DNA of 20,684 bases from Isohypsibius dastychi (Eukaryota > Tardigrada > Eutardigrada > Parachela > Isohypsibiidae). A model generated the notes under the pieces. It made no database searches and was not told where the DNA came from. It was given only the letters and a program-made list of their open reading frames with translations. Of this stretch, positions 1-12,230 are shown piece by piece; position 1 is the stretch's first letter; each line of letters starts with the position of its first letter. Where the stretch lies: positions 1 to 20,684 of the forward strand of contig JAQIWT010000422.1 of the NCBI GenBank assembly GCA_034696485.1, read 5' to 3'. A program made the translations under genes and the position numbers.

Positions 1-1955
1 ACGATGACGGTGATGATGACAATGACCGATGTTGCCGTTAACATGGCTTGACGAGCCGGCGTCACCGTATTCCGAATAGCCAATGCAACTGAACACCAAA
101 TTATGTAAAACACTATAAGTAGATAAAATACACGGAAAACTCACAGGAAATTGCTCCGCGAAGTCCGCTGAAGAAAAGCATATGTTGAAAGTTGAGGGGA
201 ATCTTGCGCTTCCGGCCAAGGTTAAGTAATGCGGAGAGTGGATAAACATTACACACCCGACCGAGAATAACCGCCAGAAATGTGACGAGAATGAAAGGGA
301 CCGACCAATAATGGTATGGGAATGTGAACATGGATACTCCAATATAACAGAAGATGAAGCATTCCGCCAGAAAGCTCAACAGTTCAAAGGAGAACTTGGT
401 GTGATCCTGAGATTCTTTCGAGAGGTTATTATAAGTATAATGCGCTTGAGATATTCCACAAAATAGGACAGCGACAATTCCGGTCAATTCAGCTGCTTCG
501 GCGATGAGGAATGTCGAATAGGACATGAGGACAAATAATGCCGTTTCCAGAAGTGGAAAGTCGGCTAATCGGGTGAACTTCGTCAACAAGGCAGTCGCGC
601 ATCCTACAACATTACTACTTTAAAGAACAGACAAATTTCATGATATTATCATCTTACCAAACGATGCGCCAATAGCAAATGAACCGAAGAAGACGCTGAA
701 AAAGTTGCCAAAAGCTTTGAAGAACGCTGACATGTCAAATTCCTCTCCAGACCGATAAATGGCATAGCTCTGAACAGCGTTTGCAAAAACAATAGCCACC
801 GCGTCATTCAACGCCGCTTCCCCAAACACAATAGCATGAAGGTTAACATCCACTTGGATATCATTGAAGATGGCGAGAATCGTAACAGGATCGGTTGAGG
901 AAATGATGGCTCCAAAAAATAAGCAATCTACACGAGAAGGAACAAGTTATATCAGACGATCAAACAGAAATAACCGGGATACCATTGAAAGTAAAACTGA
1001 TTGCGGGCATGAGGCGAGTGAAGGCAAACGTCACCGCCGCAACAACAAATATTGATACCGTCGACCCCAAAATGGCAAAGGTGAAGATGGCACCAAAGTT
1101 CTGGAAAAAGTGTCTTCTTTTCATGCTATATCCGGCGGAGAAGATGATGGGTGGTAAGATAATGTTAAAGAAGATTTCCGGGTCGAATGTGGCCTTCTGC
1201 TGCAGCAGCTTGCCGGCTTCCTTGGTTTCCGCCGCATTTATCACCTCCCCTCTCAACATGTACACATATGTCCGATTCTCCGACTTTCTAGCGCTCCTTT
1301 TGATTTCCATATCTAACCACAAACTATCGGGAGGGCCTTCCGATAACGGTGTGGTGGCGTTATTGAAAGACGGAAGCATATTGGTTGATGATTCAACATC
1401 GGCGGAAACGTGGACATGCGACATCTCCGATGCGGGACTGGCATACCTGGAAATGGAATAATTTTCAATTTTCTCTTATCAGCTGCGATGGAATGAACGA
1501 AGAAGCTTGACCTGATTATAGCTCCAACAATAAGTCCATAAATAATTGCCAATCCAGTTTCATGAATGTATTGGAAGCGACGATGTTTGAAGATCCAAAC
1601 GGTGACTACCGTCAATGACAATAACAACAAATATATCAAGATATTCAGCGAGTCCATTCGATGACTGAAACGGAAGCAAAGAGAAACGATGGTTAAACCG
1701 CACTGAACTGGACTCATTAAATTAGATTCAGCTTTCAGCCGCTGGAAAGCGGTGGCAAGTCATTTAAAACGTGCGCTATTTTCATCACGATCTCTTTTAT
1801 AAAGATGACTTCCGGTCAAACTAGACTTGAGATTTCCATGATACTTCAGAGACAAACATGGGCGACATTATCGATCGACAAAATTCATCGCATTCTCACC
1901 TTTCCAGCACTCGTTCATCTGCACGTATCTCGATGGGCAGGTTATCCGCTGCCAT
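1..1955 (-). CDS. nhx-5: Endosomal-type Na+/H+ exchanger (SLC9A6/7/9 family), 5' part, 3' end outside window
   Basis: Electroneutral Na+(K+)/H+ antiporter expected in endosome or Golgi membranes, where it sets lumenal pH. Exons read on the minus strand: 1955-1900, 1664-1512, 1446-983, 927-658, 603-145, 88-1. All phases agree and give about 496 residues before the window edge. Recognisable family blocks are [10 protein letters not shown], the TM stretch before [49 protein letters not shown], the ion-path segment [55 protein letters not shown] and [10 protein letters not shown] followed by FALAIRNTV. These fit the NHE6/7/9 branch better than plasma-membrane NHEs. The chosen ATG lies six codons downstream of an in-frame TAG. 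No hydrophobic N-terminal segment, usual in this branch, is encoded before ESHR, so a 5' exon may be missing from the model. The last exons lie to the left of position 1. Confidence 0.92.
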
Positions 1956-2742
1956 TTCTGGGCTTGTTTTCTAAGCGTCAGGATCAATGTCGTGAGATGG
2001 AGCGCGGAAGAAGATAAAACGAGAACGATTTACCACGGATTTCTTCCTTTTCTCCAGTTTCTGTGGAAATCGATCAGGTTGACAATTGTACGTACTGCAG
2101 ACAGACTGATGCGCTGTACCAGATGACATATCACTAAATCTTATCTACTTCCGAAAAACAAGAAGAAACGTTCAGTTTGCCTAACTATGAATACTCACAG
2201 AAGCTTCATAAATCTCCAAACATCATCGTGTATCCCGAAAGGAGCAAGTCGAACTAGCGGATCAAAAACGTCAGAAAAGAGCCACAAACGTGTAAAACAG
2301 GACGAGAATTGATCGCCAATCCCTCGAACAGTGTTTCTGCTGCTGGAAAATGATGAAGATCATGTAAAATATGATCTCAGGGAAAATGAAAATGGAATGT
2401 TTTGGTTTTCTGCATGCAGCGCAGAGGCGTAGGGAGGGGGCCACTTTATAATTGCCAATGTGCACGGGGTGGGGGTAATTGGGGCAGCAGACGATTAGCT
2501 CGCAGCTTAGCAAACGATCTAATTCAACTCAACTGTGGTTTGTTTTCCTCCTCGAAAACCAAGATTCCAGAACGCGAAGTGTACTTAAGAAGCATTATTT
2601 AGTTTCTGATTCAGCAAGTTCTGTGATCCAGCTATTGCTGCCAGTTCGAAGATTATATACCCGAATTCGCGGTCGCAGTCTGGTAAGCAAGATCATCTCT
2701 ACTTGTCTATCGAAATAAGTTCCAATATCGACTTCAGATTCC
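1956..2742. promoter_or_regulatory. Divergent intergenic region between exchanger and chromodomain genes
   Basis: About 790 bp between two start codons that point away from each other, so it probably holds both promoters. On the + side a probable 5'UTR intron lies at 2683-2737 (donor gtaagc, acceptor cttcag, 55 bp, the genome's usual size). The acceptor is only 5 nt before the ATG, so it could instead be a trans-splicing site. A TATA-like tatata stands at about 2653. On the - side a 52-codon reading frame (2129-1971) ends in TAG just before the exchanger start; it may be a uORF. No protein family is recognisable here. Confidence 0.5.
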
Positions 2743-3928
2743 ATGGCCGAAGAACCCATCAACGACTATTCTCACCTGGGACCGGATGTTTATCGTTGCG
2801 AAACTCTGATCAAGTCTCGAAAGCGGAGAGGAAAGGTTGAATATTGGGTTAAATGGGCTGGATTCACGGAGAACCATAATACATGGGAACCAGCTGAGAA
2901 TATCCTTGATGCTGCATTGGTCGAAGCATTCGAAAAGCGTCAAGAGGAAGCAGAGTCGAAAAAGCCAAGGATTGGTCAGAAACGAGGTGGAAAAGGACGG
3001 AATGACGTTGGGAGTCAGCGGAAGAAGAGAGCTGCTGCATCTTCGTCAGCTCGTCATTCTGGAAGAGTGAAGGAAGACAGTAGTTCAGCTTCGGATAGCG
3101 AATCCCATGGCGAATCCAGTTCCGATAAGAGTGCGTTGGTGGTAAAGGATAAGACGAAGAAGATCGACGAGAAAGTTATTGCAATGGATGCATCGACTTC
3201 GATATTGAATGAGAAGGAAGTGGATGAGAAACGAGATGGCGGCATCTCTGCTGATGTAGCAGCTACCAGTATGAGCAGTACGGAAGCTGGCCAGAAAGTG
3301 CAGGTCAGTGTTAGATCTATCGTTTTATGTTTTCGTTTTCAAAGAAAAACATCTGTTGGTTTCATATTGATTAACGGAGATTTTTCATAATTACCGTATT
3401 CTGTTACTCCAGCGAGCTGTGAAATCTGCATTTTGAAGTGAAACGAAATTTTATGTGACTTTGTTGTAGGAGGGTGTTGAGGTTGCCAAAATGGAGGTGA
3501 AAGCCGGTGGAATGGATACAGATGGGATATTGAAAGGGGAGGTCGACATTCCAAAGATCGAGTCCGTGGTTGATGGTGTTATTGTTGCTGGGAGCAATGA
3601 GGCAAACAAAGGTGTCTCTGTCATCAAGCGAACTGCAAATGTTGACCCGGAAGTGGGAAAGAATGTAAATGACGAACCGGAAGTCAAGAAGGTTGGGACC
3701 CCAGTTGACGTTGCGATGGATAAAAAGGAGGATAAAGCGGAAGAGGCAAAAGCTAGTGATGAACCGAGGATGCAGCATGTAGAAGATGGAAATGAAGATG
3801 GCAAGTCATCTTCCCAAACGCCGGCGGATAGTGGAGCGGGAGTTGAGAAAATGTCGGATGAGAAAGTTCATGTTGAGAAGATGGATATAGCGGTCAATGG
3901 GGAACAAGTTGGATTCGAAGTATATTGA
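2743..3928 (+). CDS. Chromodomain protein with long charged, disordered tail
   Basis: Probable nuclear reader of methylated histone H3. Exons 2743-3303 and 3470-3928, with a 166 bp phase-0 intron (gtcagt...ttgtag), give 339 residues. One chromodomain occupies about residues 16-66: DVYRCETLI, then KVEYWVKWAGF, then NTWEPAENILD. The expected aromatic cage is Y17, W38 and F41. The GKVEY...NILD wording resembles the Polycomb/CBX group as much as HP1, but I see no chromoshadow domain and no Pc box. The rest (about 70-339) is Lys/Glu/Asp/Ser-rich with basic patches such as KKPRIGQKRGGKGR, so it is probably disordered with nuclear localisation signals. The start has a good context (ccATGG) right after a splice acceptor. 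A possible alternative last junction (3920 to 4066) would change the end from VY-stop to VD-stop. Closest functional analogues may be the nematode CEC proteins; orthology is uncertain. Confidence 0.9.
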
Positions 3929-4816
3929 TCGTCGAGTCGCGTCGGAAGCACATTTCATCAAGTCATCTTTGTCCTTTTGTTTTGCATTGATTTCGACTTG
4001 AACCGAGTTGTTACGATACCGGATTTATTTTGCGAAGTGTGTATTTAGATTTTCTTTTTTTCCAGGTTGATTAAACGTCGCCGCATTCTCAGATTATTTT
4101 TGTCTTTTGTCCCGTGATGTTTTCTGGATTAGTAAGATATAGTTACTTCGCTGTTTAAATTCTATGTCACCTCTTGATTGACTCAAAGCGGTTAGATCCC
4201 TATAAATCGTTTTGCGTTGAATTGTCTTCTTTTGGAATATTGAGGGTGACTTGGACGGTTCATATTTGCGACCCTAGAGAGCATTCACTTTGTTGGGAGG
4301 TTTACAGTGATCAATGGTTAAGTTCAGTCGTCATTGTTTTTTTCGGCTTTTTATGCGCGTGACACCAAATCTGGTCTGAGAGAAAAAGTGACCTTTCTTA
4401 GGTCCGTTGTGGCAAAGTGGTGTATTAACGGGTAGCATCGTTATCAGTTATCCTCATTTAAAAAACTCAAGGCTCTCACAGTCGATTTATTGTTTTTCAT
4501 TTGAATATCCAAACCACGTTTGTGTAATACTTCGATAAACACCCTCAAAATAAAGTGAACACAATGTACATTAGAGTTGGCAAAAGTGTCATACCCTATG
4601 GATGGCTTGTTTCTTTCCTTTGTTTATGTTCAATTTTCAGAATGATGCGGTATCTACCCCCTAATAAACCATCAAAAAAATAGATACGAGGCGAAAGAAC
4701 ACTTTAGATTGCCTCTGAAAGTCAGCTTTTATAAGTGATCATCTTTTTTCTACGAAAGGGAGGGTGGAAGGTGTATCATCGGTTCCAATCGCCAGCAAGA
4801 TATATAAGTGGAATAT
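3929..4816. other. Intergenic region between convergent genes, no gene seen
   Basis: Holds the 3' ends of the chromodomain gene (+) and the neuropeptide gene (-). Candidate + strand poly(A) signals are ATTAAA at 4070-4075 and AATAAA at 4549-4554 and 4663-4668. A pyrimidine-rich stretch ending in ccag at 4065 looks like a splice acceptor and may serve a 3' intron. On the minus strand an AATAAA (reading tttatt on +) occurs at 4486-4491. The short open frame at 4174-4362 has no family resemblance. No tRNA or small RNA motif was recognised. Confidence 0.5.
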
Positions 4817-5240
4817 CTACTTTTGTTTAAAGTAGCTCTCAGGACGACGGAAATCTTCTTGGTCGAATAATGTCCGAAATTGTTGCTCTGATAAATGTTC
4901 CGATATTGGCGGAGACAGTCTTTTGGAAATATCGTTCGCCCATCTCTTATTCGACCCCAGCCGTCGCGATGCCGAACATCCACCATAGCGATTACAAAAT
5001 GGACGCTTGACTGGCGATGTCTTATAAATTCCTCCTTCTTCCTCAATTTTTTCGATTTTCGACTCGACAAACTTCACAGAAATAAACACCCGTTCAGATT
5101 ACAAACATAAGTATGCTGACACTGGTACTTACCTCGTTATCTGGAATCGGAATATAACGTCCAGTAGCCATGGATTGACAAAAGGTCACCAGTAACAGCG
5201 AGCTTAACAAAAAGCACGTTAGAAAGCGGATTTGATTCAT
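4817..5240 (-). CDS. CCAP-like neuropeptide precursor (PFCNRYGGC)
   Basis: Small secreted prepropeptide. Exons read on minus: 5240-5133 (36 codons) and 5071-4817, joined in phase 0 across a 61 bp intron (gtaagt...gtgaag); 120 residues. Residues 1 to about 22 are a clear signal peptide (MNQIRF, then a Leu-rich core ending TFCQS). A KR site at 58-59 is followed directly by PFCNRYGGC (60-68; bases 5002-4976), then SAS and RR (72-73). Further KR pairs at 78-79 and 86-87 release WANDIS and a C-terminal peptide. Two cysteines separated by five residues in PFCNx[FY]xGC match crustacean cardioactive peptide (arthropod PFCNAFTGC-amide). Unlike the arthropod form there is no Gly donor for amidation after the second Cys; the predicted product ends in SAS before RR. 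By homology it would act through an NPS/CCAP-type GPCR. Single peptide copy. No transcript evidence, so it remains a prediction, but signal peptide, splice phase and dibasic layout agree. Confidence 0.78.
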
Positions 5241-6377
5241 GGTGCGTACAGGTTTCGAGGAAGGGTACGGAATGTTGTTTTTATCGTGTTATATGGGAAC
5301 AGGAATATTCAAAAGCGTGATCATGCATCGGTTTCCTTTAAAGCCATTTGTCCTCTTCGCTGGCCGACTGGAAAAGACCTGCGAGGGACCAAATATTCCG
5401 GAAACGAACATGGAAAAGCATGAATAGGGGCGGAAGTGCCGACGCACGTGGATAAATCAATGACCTTTCATGTCCGATTATAGCTTGCACCTCTCTTAGC
5501 TATCTAGAATACGAAATATCAGTTTTCTTTCTCTGCTTTGCTTTAGGCAAACACTTGTTGTATCCGACTGCGTCATACGGACCTCGATTGAATCGAAGAG
5601 CGAATGGAACGATAATGTATATCCAATCTGCAGCGATGGCTAAAGTTATCCTCGAACAATAGTTACGCTCGAGCAGGAAAAGGTCAAGATTGTTGCGGTG
5701 ACAAGTATAATACCTTCAGAGGTAAGTTAGAGTGATGTTGAGACGGGTTGAAATAGGGACGGGGACAACAGGAGAGTCAAAATGACATCCTGCTACGTAT
5801 AACAGACTTAACAGTTTAACACTGTTATAACACACGCTAAACGTTTTTAGTAGTTTGAACAGCTGGTCGATGTGTATAACAAGCAATGTGAAATATTTCG
5901 ATGTTGCTCCCGCGTTTAAAATAAAGAGCGCAAAAAACAAGGATTGTGCATTCAGGTTATGCATTCGCACATTGTCCAAGCATTCAGCTACAGTAAAAAC
6001 ATTTGAAAATCAGTATATTGTCACAACTCACAACATTCCTGTTACGATATCGGTTAGGATTTGAAGCGGGTTCGCAATGGGTTTGTATGTCATGAACAGT
6101 TAAACATCACATTTCGATATAACGCCAAGGTGGTAAGCTCTTCTTCAGAAACGGCCAAGTTAGCTACGTGAAAGGTTAGAAAACGCATTTACTTTTTTCC
6201 CGGACACACAGTGGTAGAAATAATTCCATTTTCAAATATGGATGAGAAGTGAAGATGGAAAGCACAGGGAGAAGATTAACCAAATAGAGATTAACAATCA
6301 TGACGACGGAAACAATATAAAGTATTTACACAATATCTACATAGCATATCGTAAATAAGAATAAACTAATAAATTCA
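5241..6377. other. Intergenic region upstream of neuropeptide gene, no convincing gene
   Basis: About 1.1 kb. The part next to 5240 should hold the neuropeptide promoter; the minus strand shows a TATA-like CATATAAC near 5286-5293, and a CACGTG E-box core lies at about 5445-5450. Open frames at 5716-5979 (-) and 5855-6064 (+) overlap each other, lack splice-supported extensions and show no recognisable domain. The right end is the AT-rich 3' flank of the E2 gene. No RNA gene recognised. Confidence 0.4.
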
Positions 6378-7225
6378 TTATTGCCGATCAGAATGTGGAT
6401 CGGGATGAGGTGGTGGTGGTTGTGACTTTTCCCCTTCTTTTACCTCGTCTTCCTCAACTCCAACCCAAGACTGCTCCACGATCGCAGCTACTTTCTTCTC
6501 ATACTCTCGACGATTCTCCTGATAAAGTTGTGCGGCCATGCTATTAGCTGGACTATTGGGATTCGGTTCGTCCAACAACGACTACAGCAACCATGTCGGG
6601 CTTGATTATTAAACCGATCACCACCAGCAACAGAAAAACATACCTGAATAGAGGTTAGAACAGCGGAAACATCGTAGCTGGGACTCCAGCGATTCTGAAG
6701 TATATCCAAACATATTCCTCCTGAAACCAACCATAAATATTTTCATTTATTCCACTCGGTTTTTCTGAGTTGAAAGTATTCATACCATCAGCGTAAACGT
6801 TTGGATGAAACCTGCACAATAACATAAATAGTATTAGAAAAGAATGGCATCGAAGTATGTGTGTTGATAGCTACATTTTTGAGACAAATCGAACCAGTGG
6901 TGGTTTGTTGGGATATTCCTCGGTGAATTGAAAGACAAGTTTGAAGGTCCCATCTTCGAATGGCGTATCCGCTGGCCTGAAACGAAAGAAAATTCCGATA
7001 TATACATTCAGTTCTCACAGACCTCGCACAAAGAAGTTTCATTTCAAAAAGCTCCTTTTCTTACAAGAAAGCTGAGATGATGGCGAATATACAAGCTTAC
7101 CCAAATATGACAGCGTCCCAAATCATAATATTATCCTCCGTTGGAGTAGCTGATACACCTGGTGGGGGATCTTGTTGTAATTTCTTGAAATCCGTCATCA
7201 GACGTCTGCGTGCAGGTGTCGTCAT
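6378..7225 (-). CDS. ubc-1: Ubiquitin-conjugating enzyme E2, RAD6/UBE2A/B type with acidic-proline tail
   Basis: E2 enzyme that accepts ubiquitin from E1 on a cysteine and, with a RAD18- or BRE1-type E3, modifies PCNA or histone H2B. Five exons on minus: 7225-7101, 6976-6875, 6811-6786 (only 26 nt), 6720-6644, 6581-6378; 177 residues. It begins [19 protein letters not shown] as in RAD6. The UBC core includes [18 protein letters not shown], the HPN motif (FHPNVYADG) and the catalytic [10 protein letters not shown] with Cys88 at the same number as human UBE2A/B. The 3' part reads [13 protein letters not shown] and AIVEQSW, where vertebrate proteins nearly end. Here about 28 extra residues follow: an acidic stretch (EEDEVKEGE), then a Pro/His stretch ([11 protein letters not shown]). 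C. elegans UBC-1 and yeast Rad6 also carry acidic tails. A possible 5'UTR splice acceptor lies near 7266. Confidence 0.97.
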
Positions 7226-8065
7226 CTCCCAGTATCTTCCAGTCAAATCTGACCTTATCCAAATCCTACAATGCAGTTTAAAATAAAGATGTGCTCTCAG
7301 ACTGCACTTTTTTGAAATGAAGTTTCCACTCTACCTGCTCCGAACTCAGCTGTCCAGACGTACTGGCGATTTAAAATAGGATAGATAGATGAGTCGAATC
7401 CCAAAATCCACAAGCAATATGAAAGTGATTTGATGTCAAAGAATGGAAATGAACGCTGTGTTGACAAAACGCTGGCCTGTACGTTTTACCACTAACAACC
7501 AAGTAAAGTTGCCCCCTGAATCAATCAAATGACTCAACTTTCGGGGGGGGGGGGGGGGGTACAACCGCAAAATGACGCACAACATGTTCATGATATGAGA
7601 AGCCAACAGTGGCCCCAAACAGCCGCTGGTCTCAGACTGGCTGTTTTGGTTTTGTAATTTGCTTGCGCTGCTTTAACTTTTGCAGTTCAACTTCTTCGAA
7701 ATGCTCACATAAATGTGTGATACCATACTCTGCATACTTCCGCTTTCACTGTTTTTAATTATTCATCTTGACTGACGCGGATAGTCGTCTGATATTTATT
7801 ATGCGCTGACGGCTTCACGGAAGGATGTCGGATGATTTTTTCCTGTTTTTGAGGAAAATGTTGGCTCGCGGTTTTTGAAGCCTTTCAAGATCGGATCTTC
7901 TGACAGTACGCTTTAAAAAATATCTAGCTCATAATATATTACGTTAAATACTTGCGGGTTTGATTGCAGTGGGGCTAACGGAAAAATCCTCCGGAAATTT
8001 TGGGTATTATTAACGTGCATAATTGAAAGCTCAGGATTCGTCGATTTCCGGTCTCACCATCTATC
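7226..8065. promoter_or_regulatory. Divergent intergenic region between E2 and GRAM genes, with a poly-G tract
   Basis: About 840 bp between the E2 start (-) and the GRAM gene start (+). It should contain both promoters. Besides a 17-G run (listed separately) it holds a short gatagata stretch near 7380 and A/T-rich blocks around 7910-7945. No coding exon or RNA gene was recognised; the open frame at 7436-7618 (-) runs through the homopolymer and looks spurious. Confidence 0.4.
7543..7559 (+). repeat. Poly-G homopolymer (17 G)
   Basis: An uninterrupted run of 17 G after 'actttc'. On the + strand it can form a G-quadruplex. Runs of this kind are common in some small metazoan genomes and are unstable in sequencing, so the exact length is uncertain. 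Confidence 0.9.
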
Positions 8066-9296
8066 ATGGCTCGCTCCCTCGAATCTCATCATCGCAGTTA
8101 TCCGCATCGCTCAGCTGGATCTCGCGAAGCTAAATATAGAAGCCGATTTCCTGAGATACCCGCTTTTGAGCCGCTCCTCAAGTGTCAGTTAATCAATTTG
8201 CAACGGCAGTTTCCTAACCCCTCTAAGCTGAATTTCCCACTTTTCAGATATTCCGTGTACATGGAGAAAAAGCTCCAACCGGTCGTTGAGAGGGGGACTC
8301 TATTTATCGGAAAACTACATAACTTTTTATTGCGCCAGCAAGTCTGCAGGGGAATCGGAAGTGGACCGGAAGTTGACAGTAGAAGTAGTCACTGTCAGCC
8401 AAGTCTGCAAAGTCAGATCGCTCAACATATTCCCCGACAGCATTTCAATTTCTACTTCTGGAAGTCATAAGGTATCATCACCATTAACTTTCACGCAGAA
8501 ATGTTTTCATGTCAAATTGATTCTTCTTTGGCAGTTTATTTTCAGTCAGATTCTATCTCGTAATGCGGTGTACAAGATGATATGTGATCTGTGTGGAATT
8601 CAACCGGTGGACTCGCGTCGTGGCTCAACCGACTCTTCAGGGGTTTTCGCCCTTCCCGATTTAGAGGATGTGCCCGTTTTGGCATATTCCCCAGTCAGCG
8701 TATCGTCTTCTTCCGCCGACTCATCGCCTTCCTTGAAAGTGCGACAGTGTCAGGATAAAGGTATGCTGTCGCAGGTTGATGAGACGGACGAACCGGTTGG
8801 CACTACTGGACCCGTGACAACACACAGATCTTACAAGCATGTTTCCCGCTCGACCAGTTATAATCCCACATCGATGTCAACTAGCAGAGGCAGCTATACC
8901 GGAAGTGCTGGTAACATCAAAAGCACTGAGACGGGACAGCGAGTTCTACGAATTCTTAATACCACGTAAGTTTGTTTTCTAAACTTTCGCCTTTTCGTCG
9001 AACTTCCGCTGCGGTTTTGATGCTCGTTTTTCCAGAGCTGCATTGCTCACACTGACAACTCTTTTTTTGGCCCTCCGGATGGTTTACTTTTTCCTCTGGC
9101 CAAACAAGTGAGTTTGACGATACGTATTTGAATGACAAACTTGATTGTGTAATTTCGCAGGACGGGCCGCTCTGACTCTGATGGTGAAGAGACATGGAAG
9201 GAGATGGTCCACGCTGGCCGCATGTTCGCACATTTTATCCGGCATGTCCAAGCTGCTGTCCGTCCATTCTCACCACCTTCACATCCCGGAAGCTAG
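8066..9296 (+). CDS. GRAM-domain protein with C-terminal transmembrane anchor (GRAMD2-like)
   Basis: Probable ER-anchored lipid-binding protein of the GRAMD2A/2B type, which in vertebrates marks ER-plasma membrane contacts. Exons: 8066-8183, 8248-8471, 8535-8965, 9036-9107, 9161-9296; all introns 53-70 bp; 326 residues. After a basic N-terminus, FPEIPAFEPLLK (28-39) leads into the GRAM fold: RGGLYLSENYITFYC, the strand region KVRSLNIFPDSISIST, and FSQILSRNAVYKMICDLC (about 117-134). The latter resembles the FVSFLSRDTTYKI segment of vertebrate GRAMD2/3. A Ser/Thr-rich linker (about 135-255) follows. A hydrophobic helix starts LLTLTTLFLALRMVYFFLW (about 261-279), then a tail of about 46 residues. 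No VASt (Aster/GRAMD1) domain is present and there is no room for one. The shift of reading frame near 8184-8247 is explained by an intron, not a frameshift. Identity as GRAM is firm; the subfamily is inferred. Confidence 0.87.
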
Positions 9297-9630
9297 TTTC
9301 ATGTTCTATCTGTGATGCGTGATGCACGAACTTGTGTCTGCCTATTGGCTTGCGACTATTTGTATAATACAGTTCTTTTAAAACGGCCATGATGAAAGAT
9401 ATTTCAGTTTTCTGGTGATTTTATAAAAAACAACTTTGCTAAGCAGGAAATCCTTGAAGGTTTTTTTGACAGTTCCGAGTTGACCACTCGAGTGCCCAAA
9501 AACAATGCAACAAAGTAATGATTAAGGTTTCCCCATAGAGGTCACCAAAAAGGGTCACCTTCTTTCGCTAAACAGAAAACAACAAGTGCGAAACGTTTGA
9601 CTTAACTGGTTAAGAAGAGGAGTGATTGCA
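9297..9630. other. Short spacer between convergent GRAM and CtBP genes
   Basis: 334 bp holding both 3'UTRs. The only + strand poly(A)-like hexamer I see is the variant AATACA at 9366-9371. No canonical AATAAA is evident on the minus strand. No other feature seen. Confidence 0.4.

Positions 9631-12230
<2,600 letters not shown>

Noticed and set aside
4380-4480. Search for a tRNA or small RNA in the gap with short G/T-rich words.
   Set aside because: No A-box/B-box pair, cloverleaf or snRNA motif could be identified by eye.
5716-6064. Overlapping open frames on both strands in the 5.2-6.4 kb gap.
   Set aside because: No recognisable domain, no consistent splice extension, and the two frames are shadows of each other.
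8184-8300. Apparent frameshift in the GRAM gene, where the first open frame runs on to 8470 while the conserved GRAM sequence continues in another frame.
   Set aside because: A 64 bp intron at 8184-8247 (gtcagt...tttcag) with phase 1 joins the two frames perfectly and restores the family sequence, so no frameshift is needed.
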